From Blautia sp. An249 (lineage in GTDB: Bacteria; Bacillota; Clostridia; Lachnospirales; Lachnospiraceae), in contig NZ_NFJL01000012.1 of assembly GCF_002159835.1 (NCBI RefSeq), positions 62,001-126,000 of the forward strand: a stretch of DNA of 64,000 nt, in the 5' to 3' direction. The position numbers were made by a program, and so were the translations under genes. This document shows, one piece after another, positions 24,709-32,868 of this stretch (position 1 is its first letter; the number at the start of each line of letters is the position of its first letter). The notes under the pieces were generated by a model that ran no database searches, was not told the DNA's origin, and worked only from the letters and a program-made list of their open reading frames with translations.

Positions 24709-25545
24709 TTATGATTTCTTCTGTTCTCTCAGAAATTCCATTGTCACTTTGTTAAACTGCTCCAGCTCCTCCCAGTGATGTACGTGGCCTCCTTCTCTGC
24801 ATAAATACAGTTTGGAATTTTTAATCCCTTTATGCAGCTTCTCTGTCAGGGAAGGGGAAACAAATAAATCCGCATCCCCTGCCGTAATTAATGTGGGAGC
24901 ATTAATTTTATGCAGCTCACCGGTCAGGTTGTGATTCCTGCAGGCCCGGCACTGTGCACGGTATGCATAAGGGCTCATTTTTATGGGATCTTCTTCGTCC
25001 TGTTTTTGCGCCGCTTCTATTTCTTTTTTATGTTCATTATGATATTTTCTGGAATAAATCATATAATTACATAGTTCGGCAAAGGCTGTCCCTTCCATTT
25101 TCCCTACGTTATCACTTAAAATTTTCAATCCCTGTTTAAAATATATATCTGCCTCAGAGAAAGTACTGGTTAAAATTAATGACTTTACTCTCTGGGGCCA
25201 CTTTACCGCTAATACCTGTGCAATTGCCCCGCCCATGGAAATACCGTGAATATGAGCGCTGGCAATCCCAAGGGCATCCATGGTTTCTATGGTATCTTCT
25301 GCCATCATCTCCGTCGTATACTCTTCCATTCTGGGAGCCTCTGACCGTCCGCTTCCCCGGTTATCCATACTGATACACCAGAATTCTTTCTCATAGACTT
25401 CTCTGTGGGGCTCCCACTTTCTTGCATAAGCCCCAAGTCCCATCAACAAGATCAGCGGTTCTCCCCTTCCCGATTCCTCCACATGAAGGCAGATTTTTCC
25501 TGTTTTCTGATCAGTCATATTCTTCTCTCGGCTCCTTTCCATCAT
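24709..25545 (-). CDS. Alpha/beta-fold hydrolase
   Basis: About 278 residues. Core features: LILLMGLGAYARKWEPH (oxyanion region), SMDNRGSGRSEAP, the nucleophile elbow GISMGG, an acid residue in ITAGDADLFV and the catalytic His in EGGHVHHWE. It resembles 3-oxoadipate enol-lactonase and haloperoxidase-like esterases. In a sugar operon it may open a lactone made by the upstream dehydrogenase. Start uncertain: ATG 25545 has AAGGA close by and overlaps the previous gene by 35 bp; ATG 25518 is also possible. Confidence 0.85.
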   Translation of the reverse strand: MMERSREKNMTDQKTGKICLHVEESGRGEPLILLMGLGAYARKWEPHREVYEKEFWCISMDNRGSGRSEAPRMEEYTTEMMAEDTIETMDALGIASAHIHGISMGGAIAQVLAVKWPQRVKSLILTSTFSEADIYFKQGLKILSDNVGKMEGTAFAELCNYMIYSRKYHNEHKKEIEAAQKQDEEDPIKMSPYAYRAQCRACRNHNLTGELHKINAPTLITAGDADLFVSPSLTEKLHKGIKNSKLYLCREGGHVHHWEELEQFNKVTMEFLREQKKS

Positions 25546-26620
25546 ACAGTATCCTTGGTTTCGTTCCTATATCAGGAAATTCTTTTTTCATACGAGTCAG
25601 CACAGGTTCATAATCCAGCTTAGCAATTGGAAAGTCTACTCTCACATGGTTCAGTGCGCTCAAACACATTCCTTCTAAAATTTCATAGCCGTGATAACTG
25701 ATTTCCACATTGCAGGAATGTATTTTCTTATCATCATCCAGCCAGTCGGCAAATTCTGTATAATACGGTGTCTGTATTTGTTTTTCCTGGTGATGATACC
25801 AACCCGGTTCTTTGCCTGTCAGCAGTTCTCCCTGTGTCTGAGAGGTAAATGCCCCCCAGTATCCGTCTGTCTCTGCCCACACATATCCCCTGGTACCATA
25901 TACTGTAATTCGGTTGTCAATATCTGCATATTCTTCCGGATGGTGAGATTCGCTTAAATATCCACATTCCAGATAGACTCTCACTCCATTTTCCAGAAGC
26001 ATTTCTCCTTCCAGAAAATCAGGAGAAGGATGGGAATCCCCCAGCTCGGCTCTTCCATGGGCGTGTCCAATCACCCATTTTGCTCTTTGCCCTCCAGCTG
26101 CCCATAAGGCATAATCTACATAGTGGGTACCAAGCTGCGCCATCCATGGCTGTGTTTCCACATGTATTTTTTTAATTTCTCCAATCTCGCCTGCAACTAT
26201 TCTTCGTTTCATTTCCTGCATCTGTTTTAAATACTTCTGCTGGTGGCAGACCACTGCTTTCATATGATTTTCTTCACAGATTTTCTTAATCTCACAGGCT
26301 TCTGCCAGAGACTGGGCCATCGGCTTTTCCATGGAAACAGCTTGTACCTGATATTTCGCCGCCAGCTTTACCATCTCCAGCCTTACATCCGGATGGGTTA
26401 CAAATATAAGTACTTCCGGCTTACATTCCCTCAGCATAGTCTCTGCATCTTCATAGACAGGTACTGATAATTTGTATTTTTCTTTTAGTATATTTGTCTT
26501 TTTTATATCCAAATCACAAAGCCCTGCCACCTGGTATCTGTCCTTATTTTCCAAAACCCCCTTTAAATGCGTACTTCCACGCACTCCAGCTCCAACCAAA
26601 ACGGTTCTCCATCGTTTCAT
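25511..26620 (-). CDS. Gfo/Idh/MocA-family oxidoreductase, first gene of operon 2
   Basis: 369 residues from ATG 26620 (AAGGAGG upstream). Rossmann start WRTVLVGAGVRGSTHLKGV, then PEVLIFVTHPDVRLEMVKLAAKYQVQAVSMEKPMAQS with the EKP motif; the C-terminal domain includes LGTHYVDYALWAAGG, where Gly-Thr-His-Tyr replaces the usual G-x-H-x-x-D. It would oxidise a sugar or cyclitol with NAD(P). As the first gene behind the operon promoter it probably performs the first catabolic step. Confidence 0.9.
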   Translation of the reverse strand: MKRWRTVLVGAGVRGSTHLKGVLENKDRYQVAGLCDLDIKKTNILKEKYKLSVPVYEDAETMLRECKPEVLIFVTHPDVRLEMVKLAAKYQVQAVSMEKPMAQSLAEACEIKKICEENHMKAVVCHQQKYLKQMQEMKRRIVAGEIGEIKKIHVETQPWMAQLGTHYVDYALWAAGGQRAKWVIGHAHGRAELGDSHPSPDFLEGEMLLENGVRVYLECGYLSESHHPEEYADIDNRITVYGTRGYVWAETDGYWGAFTSQTQGELLTGKEPGWYHHQEKQIQTPYYTEFADWLDDDKKIHSCNVEISYHGYEILEGMCLSALNHVRVDFPIAKLDYEPVLTRMKKEFPDIGTKPRILYDGKEPREEYD

Positions 26621-26649
26621 GAAATACCTCCTTACTTTTCCTCCTTTAT

Positions 26650-26741
26650 TTTGTAACTTCATTATTGCACTTGTACTTTTAATTGTCAATTATTTTCTTA
26701 AATTTGTAATTTTATTCTATATAATTTGTATTTTATTTGTA
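26650..26741. promoter_or_regulatory. Array of TTTGTA-type half-sites around the operon 2 promoter
   Basis: Five (T/C)TTGTA elements in the same direction at 26650, 26670, 26703, 26725 and 26736. Their spacings (20, 33, 22, 11) are near multiples of one helical turn. AraR of Bacillus recognises TTGTAC-like half-sites, so these are candidates for the regulator at 21762. The stretch is AT-rich, so chance matches are possible. Confidence 0.4.
26661..26689 (-). promoter_or_regulatory. Promoter of sugar operon 2
   Basis: Minus strand TTGACA (26684-26689), 17-bp spacer, AATAAT (26661-26666), 41 bp before the first start codon. Near-consensus. Confidence 0.8.
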
Positions 26742-26891
26742 TTATTTTCTGTCCGTTTTATTGTTAAATAATATACAATTATTTTTAGATAAAAATGAAG
26801 ATGCAACCAACTATAACAATTTTTGCTTGTCCTGGTTGGTGGAATTTCCGAAAAACCAAGAGTAAAATGAGTAGTAGGAGGTGTGAAATAT

Positions 26892-27371
26892 ATGAAAATG
26901 CAGAAAAGTAATATCGCCCGTAATTTGTCTACACTGCGGCAGCTTAATAAATTTTCCCAGGAAGAGGCTGCAGAACGAATCGGTGTTTCCCGGCAGGCTG
27001 TTGCCAAATGGGAAACCGGCCAATCAGTCCCCGACATTCTGAATTGTGACGCGCTGGCGAAACTGTATGATGTGGAACTCGACGATCTCATCCATTACGA
27101 CCAGGAGAAGACCGGCAAAAGTATACCACCCAAGGGGAAACACATATTCGGAACTGTTCACGTAGGGGAACGCGGTCAGATTGTACTTCCTAAACAGGCC
27201 AGAGATGTATTCAAAATTAAGCCCGGCGATATGTTAGTTGTTTTAGGGGATGAAGATCCGGAACATCCGGGAATTGCACTAATGAAAGAAGACTTTTTTC
27301 TGAATATTGCCCGGCTGTTCAAAACTGCTTTAAATATAGCAGATACACCCGACGGAAAGGAGAAAGAATAA
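26892..27371 (+). CDS. XRE-family regulator fused to an AbrB/SpoVT-type domain
   Basis: 159 residues from ATG 26892 (AGGAGG 10 bp upstream). Residues about 5-65 are a Cro/C1 helix-turn-helix (LRQLNKFSQEEAAERIGVSRQAVAKWETGQSVPD). Residues about 85-120 form a swapped-hairpin AbrB-like domain (VHVGERGQIVLPKQARDVFKIKPGDMLVVLGD). Combining two DNA-binding modules in one short protein is unusual though known next to ABC exporters in Clostridia. Its stop overlaps the ATPase start (TAATG), so it probably regulates that exporter. Confidence 0.9.
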   Translation: MKMQKSNIARNLSTLRQLNKFSQEEAAERIGVSRQAVAKWETGQSVPDILNCDALAKLYDVELDDLIHYDQEKTGKSIPPKGKHIFGTVHVGERGQIVLPKQARDVFKIKPGDMLVVLGDEDPEHPGIALMKEDFFLNIARLFKTALNIADTPDGKEKE

Positions 27372-28132
27372 TGGAAACTGTATTGTGCGTCCAGAATATC
27401 AATAAGCACTATCCCGGATTTGATCTGGAAAATGTCAGCTTTTCTCTTGCACCTAACCGCATTATGGGGTTGATTGGTAAAAATGGGGCAGGGAAAAGTA
27501 CTACCTTAAAATCTATCCTCAACATGGTGTCGCCGGAAAATGGGAGCGTCACCATGTTCCAGAAGAATTTCTATCAGCATGAAAAAGAGTGTAAGCAGCG
27601 AATAGGTGTTGTGTTTGGCGGGATTGACTTTTATCCGCTGAAGAAACTCTCTGCGATTACGGCTGTTACCCGGAATTTTTACACGAACTGGGATCAGGCC
27701 CGGTATCAAAAATATATCCGGCATTTTGCTTTGGATGAAAGCAAAAAGTTCAAAGAGCTTTCAAATGGAATGAAAGTAAAATACCTGCTTGCACTGGCAT
27801 TGTCCCATCACGCCGAATTACTGATTCTGGATGAACCAACTTCCGGTTTAGACCCAGTATCCCGTGAGGAGCTGCTTCATATTTTCCGGCAGACTGTGAA
27901 AAACGAAGAATGTTCTATTCTGTTTTCTACACATATTACTTCTGATTTGGACAGATGTACCGATGATATTACCTACATTCAGAATGGGAGGGTATTGCTA
28001 AGCGCAGATAAAGATACATTTTTACGTTCCTTTGCGCATTTAAAAACCTCAGATGATACGAATCCCCTCACGTTGGAAGAAATTATGCTGCGTACAGAAA
28101 GGAGTGAATGGGATGATGACTTTACTGTATAA
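27371..28132 (+). CDS. ABC exporter ATP-binding protein (YtrB/BcrA type)
   Basis: 253 residues: Walker A GLIGKNGAGKST, Q-loop region KKLSAITAVTRNFYTNWD, signature LSNGMKVKY, Walker B LLILDEPTSGLD and a switch His in LFSTHITSD. The signature is LSNGM rather than LSGGQ, common in drug and bacteriocin-type exporters. It would energise the permease encoded immediately after, whose start overlaps this gene by 20 bp. The exported substrate is unknown. Confidence 0.92.
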   Translation: METVLCVQNINKHYPGFDLENVSFSLAPNRIMGLIGKNGAGKSTTLKSILNMVSPENGSVTMFQKNFYQHEKECKQRIGVVFGGIDFYPLKKLSAITAVTRNFYTNWDQARYQKYIRHFALDESKKFKELSNGMKVKYLLALALSHHAELLILDEPTSGLDPVSREELLHIFRQTVKNEECSILFSTHITSDLDRCTDDITYIQNGRVLLSADKDTFLRSFAHLKTSDDTNPLTLEEIMLRTERSEWDDDFTV

Positions 28133-28754
28133 GGAAATAAGGCTTGCAGCCCATCCGAGTTCGATTGTTTTTGCCTTTTTAGGCTGTCTTGTTCTGGTGC
28201 CCTCCTACCCTTACAGTGTAATTTTTATGTTTGGCTGTTTTGCGCCCTGCATCACTTTTTTAAATGCGCGGGAAACAAATGATGTCTGGTATACAGCCGT
28301 TTTACCAGTGACAAAACAGGAAAGCGTTCTGGGAAAATGCCTGCTTGTTGTTATCTTTCAGCTATTTCAACTGCTTTTCTCTATTCCCTTTGCACTTATG
28401 CGAAATGTCCTGCAGATACCAAATAACCCCGTAGGTTTAGACGCGACCGTTGCCTGGTATGGTTTTGGGTTTATCTTATATGCGGTATTTGATTTGGTAT
28501 TCCTCACGGTATTTTATAAAGACGGTTACAAGGTCGGAAAATCATCTATCCTTGCAGCAATTCCTATGGTTTTTCTTATGGTAATGATAGAAGCCACGGT
28601 CCACATTCCGGCACTTGTCTGGATGGACAGCTTCCAGCCAAAGGATCTGCTCATGCAGCTGCCCATTTTAATAGCCGGAATTGTCTGCTATGGCGTACTT
28701 GTTCCATTCGTATATCGGATTTCCGCAAAACGCTTTAAGAAGGTTGATTTGTAA
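28113..28754 (+). CDS. ABC-2-type permease partner of the XRE-AbrB-controlled exporter
   Basis: 213 residues, six predicted hydrophobic segments (HPSSIVFAFLGCLVLVPSYPYSVIFMFGCF ... LLVVIFQLFQLLFSIPFALM ... ILIAGIVCYGVLVPFVYRI), basic C-terminus ending KRFKKVDL. I chose ATG 28113 because AAAGGAG lies just before it. It matches the ABC-2 transporter permeases (YhfI/BcrB-like). Together with the two preceding genes it forms a three-gene exporter module. Confidence 0.88.
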   Translation: MMTLLYKEIRLAAHPSSIVFAFLGCLVLVPSYPYSVIFMFGCFAPCITFLNARETNDVWYTAVLPVTKQESVLGKCLLVVIFQLFQLLFSIPFALMRNVLQIPNNPVGLDATVAWYGFGFILYAVFDLVFLTVFYKDGYKVGKSSILAAIPMVFLMVMIEATVHIPALVWMDSFQPKDLLMQLPILIAGIVCYGVLVPFVYRISAKRFKKVDL

Positions 28755-28815
28755 AAGCAATGGTGGTCTGTACGGCTTGTAGTAAAAATGCCAACGTCAA
28801 GAATAGGCAAAGGGA

Positions 28816-28844
28816 TTGCTTTTATATTTTCTTTCTGTTACAAT
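28816..28844 (+). promoter_or_regulatory. Promoter of the MarR-family gene
   Basis: TTGCTT (28816-28821), 17-bp spacer, TACAAT (28839-28844). Confidence 0.7.
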
Positions 28845-28862
28845 AGTCTAAAAGGGGACTAT
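28843..28862. promoter_or_regulatory. Putative MarR autoregulatory operator
   Basis: Inverted repeat ATAGTC, eight bases, GACTAT (20 bp total) overlapping the transcript start and the AAGGGG ribosome binding site of the MarR gene. Confidence 0.6.
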
Positions 28863-28865
28863 ATA

Positions 28866-29303
28866 ATGAAAGAATTAAACAGACCGAAAAACTTAAAGCG
28901 CTTCTATCTTGCATGGCAGAGATTAAACCACGTCTATGAGGAGTATGCAAAGGAACACGATTTGACCTACATTTCCATGTTTGTCTTACAGTTGATTGAC
29001 GGCGGGACGACGCAAAAGGAACTATGCGACACGCTGTATTTTCCAAAACAGACAGTCAACAAAGTAATCCTCTCTTTTGAAAGGAAAGGATATGTAACAT
29101 TAGTGGAAAATCCTGACGATAGACGCGCCCGTTCTATTATATTGACGGAAAAGGGGCGCATATTTCAAAAGCAAGTCATCTCCCATATTGAAAAGGCAGA
29201 GTTAGAAACCTTTGCGTCTTTGACAGAACGGGAGCAGCAGATTATGACAGACCTTTGGGACAAATATACTGCTGCTTGTATATCCAAAATCAAAGGGCTT
29301 TAA
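28866..29303 (+). CDS. MarR-family transcriptional regulator
   Basis: 145 residues from ATG 28866. Winged-helix core: MFVLQLIDGGTTQKELCDTLYFPKQTVNKVILSFERKGYVTLVENPDDRRARSIILTEKGRIF, with the DxRR wing typical of MarR. The operator-like repeat at its own promoter implies autorepression, relieved by a small ligand. The following aldo/keto reductase starts 25 bp downstream and is likely its co-transcribed target, suggesting a response to a toxic carbonyl or similar compound. Confidence 0.92.
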   Translation: MKELNRPKNLKRFYLAWQRLNHVYEEYAKEHDLTYISMFVLQLIDGGTTQKELCDTLYFPKQTVNKVILSFERKGYVTLVENPDDRRARSIILTEKGRIFQKQVISHIEKAELETFASLTEREQQIMTDLWDKYTAACISKIKGL

Positions 29304-29327
29304 GCATTTCAGAATGGAGGAAAGCAC

Positions 29328-30446
29328 ATGAAAAAACTGGGTTTTGGGCTTATGCGCCTGCCGCTTATAAACGATGATTTTTCACAGCCGAATAAGAAAC
29401 AGTTGTGTGATATGATTGACTTCTTTCTCGAAAAAGGATTCCAATATTTTGATACGGCATGGTTTTATCATAATGGGGAATCGGAAGCTGCCGTGAAAGA
29501 GTGTCTTGTGGAGCGTTATCCTCGTTCTGCTTTTCTGCTTGCCGATAAAATGCCCCTTATCCTTATCCATAAGGAAAGCGAGTTAGAAGAATATTTCACC
29601 ACACAACTTAAGCGGTGTGGTGTGGATTATTTCGATTACTATTTAATCCATGACATGGGCGGCAATCGTCGCAAAGCGGCAGAAGAAACCCATATCTTTG
29701 AGTTTCTTTCCGAAAAGAAAAGAGCCGGACTCGTAAAGCATATCGGATTTTCATTTCACGATACCGCCGATGTGCTGGACGAGATTCTGACCGAACACCC
29801 TGAAGTTGATTTTGTCCAAATACAACTAAATTATCTCGACTGGGAAAACGACACAATCCAATCCCGTAAATGCTATGAAACCGCAAAAAAACATGGGACG
29901 CCCGTTATTGTTATGGAGCCGGTAAAGGGTGGGACGCTTGCCAATGTCCCACAGGAAGCAGAAAATCTGTTTTGCTCCTATCATCCCGATCTGTCTGTCG
30001 CTTCATGGGCAATCCGCTTTGCGGCAAGCCATGAGAATGTGATGTTGGTTTTAAGTGGCATGAGCAATTTGGAGCAGGTCAAAGATAACTCGTCCTATAT
30101 GGAAAACTTCACTCCGTTTACAGAGGATGAATATACACTGGTTCAGAAAGCGACAGACATCATCAATGGCAGTATTGCCATACCTTGTACGAACTGCGCT
30201 TACTGCATCAATAAATGTCCGAAAAATATAGCCATTCCAAAATATTTTGCTCTTTATAATGCGGATATGCGAGAATTGGAAACAAAGACATGGACGGCAC
30301 AGACCATGCTTTACAGCCACTTTTCAGAACAGTTTGGAAAAGCGGGCGACTGTATTGAGTGCGGACAATGTGAAAAAATGTGTCCGCAGCATCTTCCTAT
30401 CCGAGAATGGCTAAAGAAAGTTTCCGCCAGATTTGAAAGATCTTGA
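29328..30446 (+). CDS. Aldo/keto reductase with C-terminal ferredoxin-type 2x[4Fe-4S] domain
   Basis: 372 residues. The (beta/alpha)8 barrel has the catalytic set Asp42 and Tyr47 (YFDTAWFYHNG), Lys74 and His108 (YLIHDM). Residues about 285-372 contain two cysteine clusters, CTNCAYCINKCPKNI and CIECGQCEKMC, which would bind iron-sulfur centres. This combined type is common in gut Clostridia and may use ferredoxin electrons for carbonyl reduction. Cytoplasmic. Likely co-regulated with the MarR gene just upstream. Confidence 0.92.
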   Translation: MKKLGFGLMRLPLINDDFSQPNKKQLCDMIDFFLEKGFQYFDTAWFYHNGESEAAVKECLVERYPRSAFLLADKMPLILIHKESELEEYFTTQLKRCGVDYFDYYLIHDMGGNRRKAAEETHIFEFLSEKKRAGLVKHIGFSFHDTADVLDEILTEHPEVDFVQIQLNYLDWENDTIQSRKCYETAKKHGTPVIVMEPVKGGTLANVPQEAENLFCSYHPDLSVASWAIRFAASHENVMLVLSGMSNLEQVKDNSSYMENFTPFTEDEYTLVQKATDIINGSIAIPCTNCAYCINKCPKNIAIPKYFALYNADMRELETKTWTAQTMLYSHFSEQFGKAGDCIECGQCEKMCPQHLPIREWLKKVSARFERS

Positions 30447-30463
30447 GTTCTGCTAGTTGGCTA

Positions 30464-30492
30464 TTGACATAAATTTTTTATTCAGTTACCCT
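30464..30492 (+). promoter_or_regulatory. Weak promoter of the C45-type hydrolase gene
   Basis: Perfect TTGACA (30464-30469), 17-bp spacer, poor -10 TACCCT (30487-30492). A consensus -35 with a poor -10 may indicate regulation. Confidence 0.45.
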
Positions 30493-30544
30493 TATAAACA
30501 GAGTTGCCGGCAGCTCTCTGATTTTACTAAAGGAGAGTGTTCTT

Positions 30545-31552
30545 ATGTATCATGGAAGATTTCATGGGAACCACTACGAAATCGGTTTTCGATGGGGTTC
30601 CCGGCTGGCAAAACACGCAAATTATATTTTGAACAATATTCCATTTCATATTACCGAGGAACGGCTTCGCTTTGCCCAATACTGCCTTCCCATCTATCAG
30701 GAATTCTTTCCGGAGATTCTTGATGAAATACAGGGAATTGCAGACGGACAGTCCTGTGACGTAAAGCTTCTGCAGGGACTGCTATTCAGCATCTACGCCA
30801 TACCCCCTTCCTGTCAGTGTTCCTGCTTTGCAGTATCCAATGAAAATACCATCCTGCTTGGCCGTAACAGTGATTTCCTGACTGCCATTGAAAAAAACAA
30901 CCTGAATGTAATCTACCATTTTTCCACTGATTCTTTTTCATTTACCGGAAATACAACTGCCTTTGTCCAAATGGAGGATGGCGTCAATGAAAAGGGACTG
31001 GCTGTTGGATTAACTTCCGTATATCCCCCTTCCATTCGTCCCGGGATAAACGCCGGACTTCTGCTCCGCTTCTTTTTGGAAAAATGCAGCAGCGTGGAGG
31101 AAGTAATTTTCCATCTGGACAGACTTCCAGTCAGCTCTGCACAAACATTCACAGTGGCAGATTCCTTTGGAAATCTGGTCGTTCTTGAAAGTTACTGCGG
31201 CCAAACAGTCAAAATATCTCCCTCCGGAGAAAGACCTTATGTCTGTGCCACCAACCGTTTTCACTCTTCTGCGCTTTCTGCGATGAACAGCGAAAAAATC
31301 GACGACTGGCAGGCGGAACCACGCTACCAGACCCTGACACGTTTTCTGGAAGCCCACGCAAAGGAAATGGGGTTAGAAGAAGCTAAAAGATTGCTGCGCG
31401 GAGAATACGGATTTCTTTGCCAGTATGACAGAACTACCGGTAAAGATACCGTCTGGTCCGTCTTATATGATCTAAAGCAGAACCGTATTTACCGTACAGA
31501 AAAAAATCCCGCTCGAACCCCTTTCAAACCCGATACCCGGTTTCCTTTTTAA
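30545..31552 (+). CDS. C45-type autoproteolytic acyltransferase/amidohydrolase (Ntn family)
   Basis: 335 residues. The start MYHGRFHGNHYEIGFRWG, the FFPEILDEIQGIADG segment, CSCFAVSNENTILLGRNSDF, and MEDGVNEKGLAVGLTSVY match the C45/acyl-CoA:6-aminopenicillanate acyltransferase-like and choloylglycine-hydrolase-like Ntn hydrolases. The nucleophile would be a cysteine in PSCQCSCF (Cys92 or Cys94), exposed by self-cleavage. Such proteins cut linear amides, acyl-peptides or bile-acid conjugates; this one is unassigned. No signal peptide. AAAGGAGA precedes the ATG. Confidence 0.8.
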   Translation: MYHGRFHGNHYEIGFRWGSRLAKHANYILNNIPFHITEERLRFAQYCLPIYQEFFPEILDEIQGIADGQSCDVKLLQGLLFSIYAIPPSCQCSCFAVSNENTILLGRNSDFLTAIEKNNLNVIYHFSTDSFSFTGNTTAFVQMEDGVNEKGLAVGLTSVYPPSIRPGINAGLLLRFFLEKCSSVEEVIFHLDRLPVSSAQTFTVADSFGNLVVLESYCGQTVKISPSGERPYVCATNRFHSSALSAMNSEKIDDWQAEPRYQTLTRFLEAHAKEMGLEEAKRLLRGEYGFLCQYDRTTGKDTVWSVLYDLKQNRIYRTEKNPARTPFKPDTRFPF

Positions 31553-31630
31553 CAGAAGATGATGATGATCTCACAGGGAAGGTGTGGTAAGATAAAGACA
31601 TCCAAATAGAATGTATACGAAATTGACCAT

Positions 31631-31673
31631 ACCCTCTCTTTATCGACCGTGTGTGCTCTTGTAAAGAGAGGGT
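31631..31673. other. Unexplained 12-bp stem-loop
   Basis: ACCCTCTCTTTA (31631-31642) pairs perfectly with TAAAGAGAGGGT (31662-31673) across a 19-base loop, with no T tract. 31553-31728 otherwise holds nothing I can recognise; it precedes a truncated gene and may mark an old rearrangement. Confidence 0.4.
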
Positions 31674-31728
31674 AGAAACGGCGAATACAGTTAGAAAGGT
31701 AATTGAAATGTAACTATACTGTACGTAA

Positions 31729-32097
31729 GGGGTTGGATGGCTGTTCATTCAAGCTGAATGGAAGAAAGGATATGCCACAGAAATTACAAAGTCTTTGTTG
31801 AAGTATTGTTTTAAGATTCTTAAGGTTCATCGTGTGTGCGCCCTCTGCCATCCGAAAAATATCGGTTCGTGGAAAGTACTGGAAAAGTGCGGACTGAGAC
31901 GAGAAGTTCATTATATTAAAAAAGTAAAATACTTAAGTAATTCCGGTATTCATTGGGAAGACGAACTGGAATACGCCATTTTGAAAGAAGAACATGAACT
32001 TCTATTGCGTAACACAGCCATTGAAAACTGGATAACCGCCGTCCCAAAGCCACAAACCATAGGCACAAAATCAATCAACTTTCTTATTCAAGCATAA
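31729..32097 (+). pseudogene. GNAT (RimJ/RimL-type) acetyltransferase, 5'-truncated remnant
   Basis: After a stop at 31726 the frame reads GVGWLFIQAEWKKGYATEITKS, then HRVCALCHPKNIGSWKVLEKCGLRRE. This is the acetyl-CoA binding half of RimL-type N-acetyltransferases (GYATE..., NxxSxxVLEKxGF). The N-terminal half is absent. The last residues continue in frame to 32097 and a good terminator follows, so the 3' end of the original gene is intact. An internal ATG at 31795 would give only 100 residues lacking the cofactor loop. Confidence 0.75.
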
Positions 32098-32138
32098 GAA
32101 GTGCAGACCAAACCGCGCTGCACTCCTTATGCTTTTTT
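32091..32138 (+). terminator. Terminator after the GNAT remnant
   Basis: AGCATAAG...AGTGCAG pairs with CTGCACT...CTTATGC, then TTTTTT. 32139-32226 shows no gene. Confidence 0.85.
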
Positions 32139-32226
32139 CCTTTCTCACTTTATTTGTTACTTTCTTTCTATTATACATTTTATACTCAAAAAGTCTTTAT
32201 TCAATTTTGCTTTCTTCGTTTATTTT

Positions 32227-32868
32227 TTACAATTTTAGCACCTTTTCTATAGCATCCACAGTATCTGCTCTTATCTTCACTTCTTCCGGCAGGTTCCCTT
32301 TCTGAAATCCGAATCCATAAGTAACCGCCAGAAAATCCACTTCTGCCATCCCGGCGCCCTGTGCGTCAGACAGACTGTCTCCGATAAGAACCGTCTCCTT
32401 TCTGGACGCTCCTGCAAGACGTCTTCCTTCCTCGATCAGATCCGCCTTGGTTTTGGTATCCTTTTCATCCATACCGCAGACTGCATCAAAGAAAGACAGC
32501 AGCCGGAAAGTATCCAACATCTCTACTGCAAAGTCGGTTCGCTTTAATGTGGCTGTTCCCAGAAAGCAGCCGGCTTTTTTCAGTTTCTTCAGCAGAGTCT
32601 CAATCCCCGGATAGGGAAATGCCTCATACTTTCCCTGCCTTGCATAATATTCCCGGTAATCTTTTGTCAGTTCTGCAATCTCATCTTCCGAAAACTTTCC
32701 CAACCGTTCCAGTGCCTGGGGAACGGTCAGACCGATGGCCTTTTGTACAAATCCTTCCCCGGGAAATGAATGACCGCTTTTTTTTAATGCCCACTGGTAA
32801 GAATGATAAATCCCCTCATAGGAATTAACCAGAGTCCCGTCCATGTCAAATAAAATACACTTATACAT
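32227..32868 (-). CDS. HAD-superfamily phosphatase (phosphoglycolate phosphatase-like)
   Basis: 213 residues. Motif I FDMDGTLVNS (nucleophile Asp8, acid Asp10), a helical cap, Thr in motif II (LGTATLKRTD), Lys in motif III, and motif IV GDSLSDAQGAGMA. It would dephosphorylate a small phosphoester. It overlaps the preceding aldolase gene by 8 bp and ends the polysaccharide operon. Analogous sialic acid and Kdo pathways contain a HAD-type phosphatase that removes phosphate from the newly made ulosonate, which is the role I suggest, without proof. Confidence 0.88.
   Translation of the reverse strand: MYKCILFDMDGTLVNSYEGIYHSYQWALKKSGHSFPGEGFVQKAIGLTVPQALERLGKFSEDEIAELTKDYREYYARQGKYEAFPYPGIETLLKKLKKAGCFLGTATLKRTDFAVEMLDTFRLLSFFDAVCGMDEKDTKTKADLIEEGRRLAGASRKETVLIGDSLSDAQGAGMAEVDFLAVTYGFGFQKGNLPEEVKIRADTVDAIEKVLKL

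Noticed and set aside
26797..26860. TTGGT/ACCAA repeats upstream of the XRE-AbrB gene as its operator
   Set aside because: Only five-base arms with irregular spacing; not distinguishable from chance.
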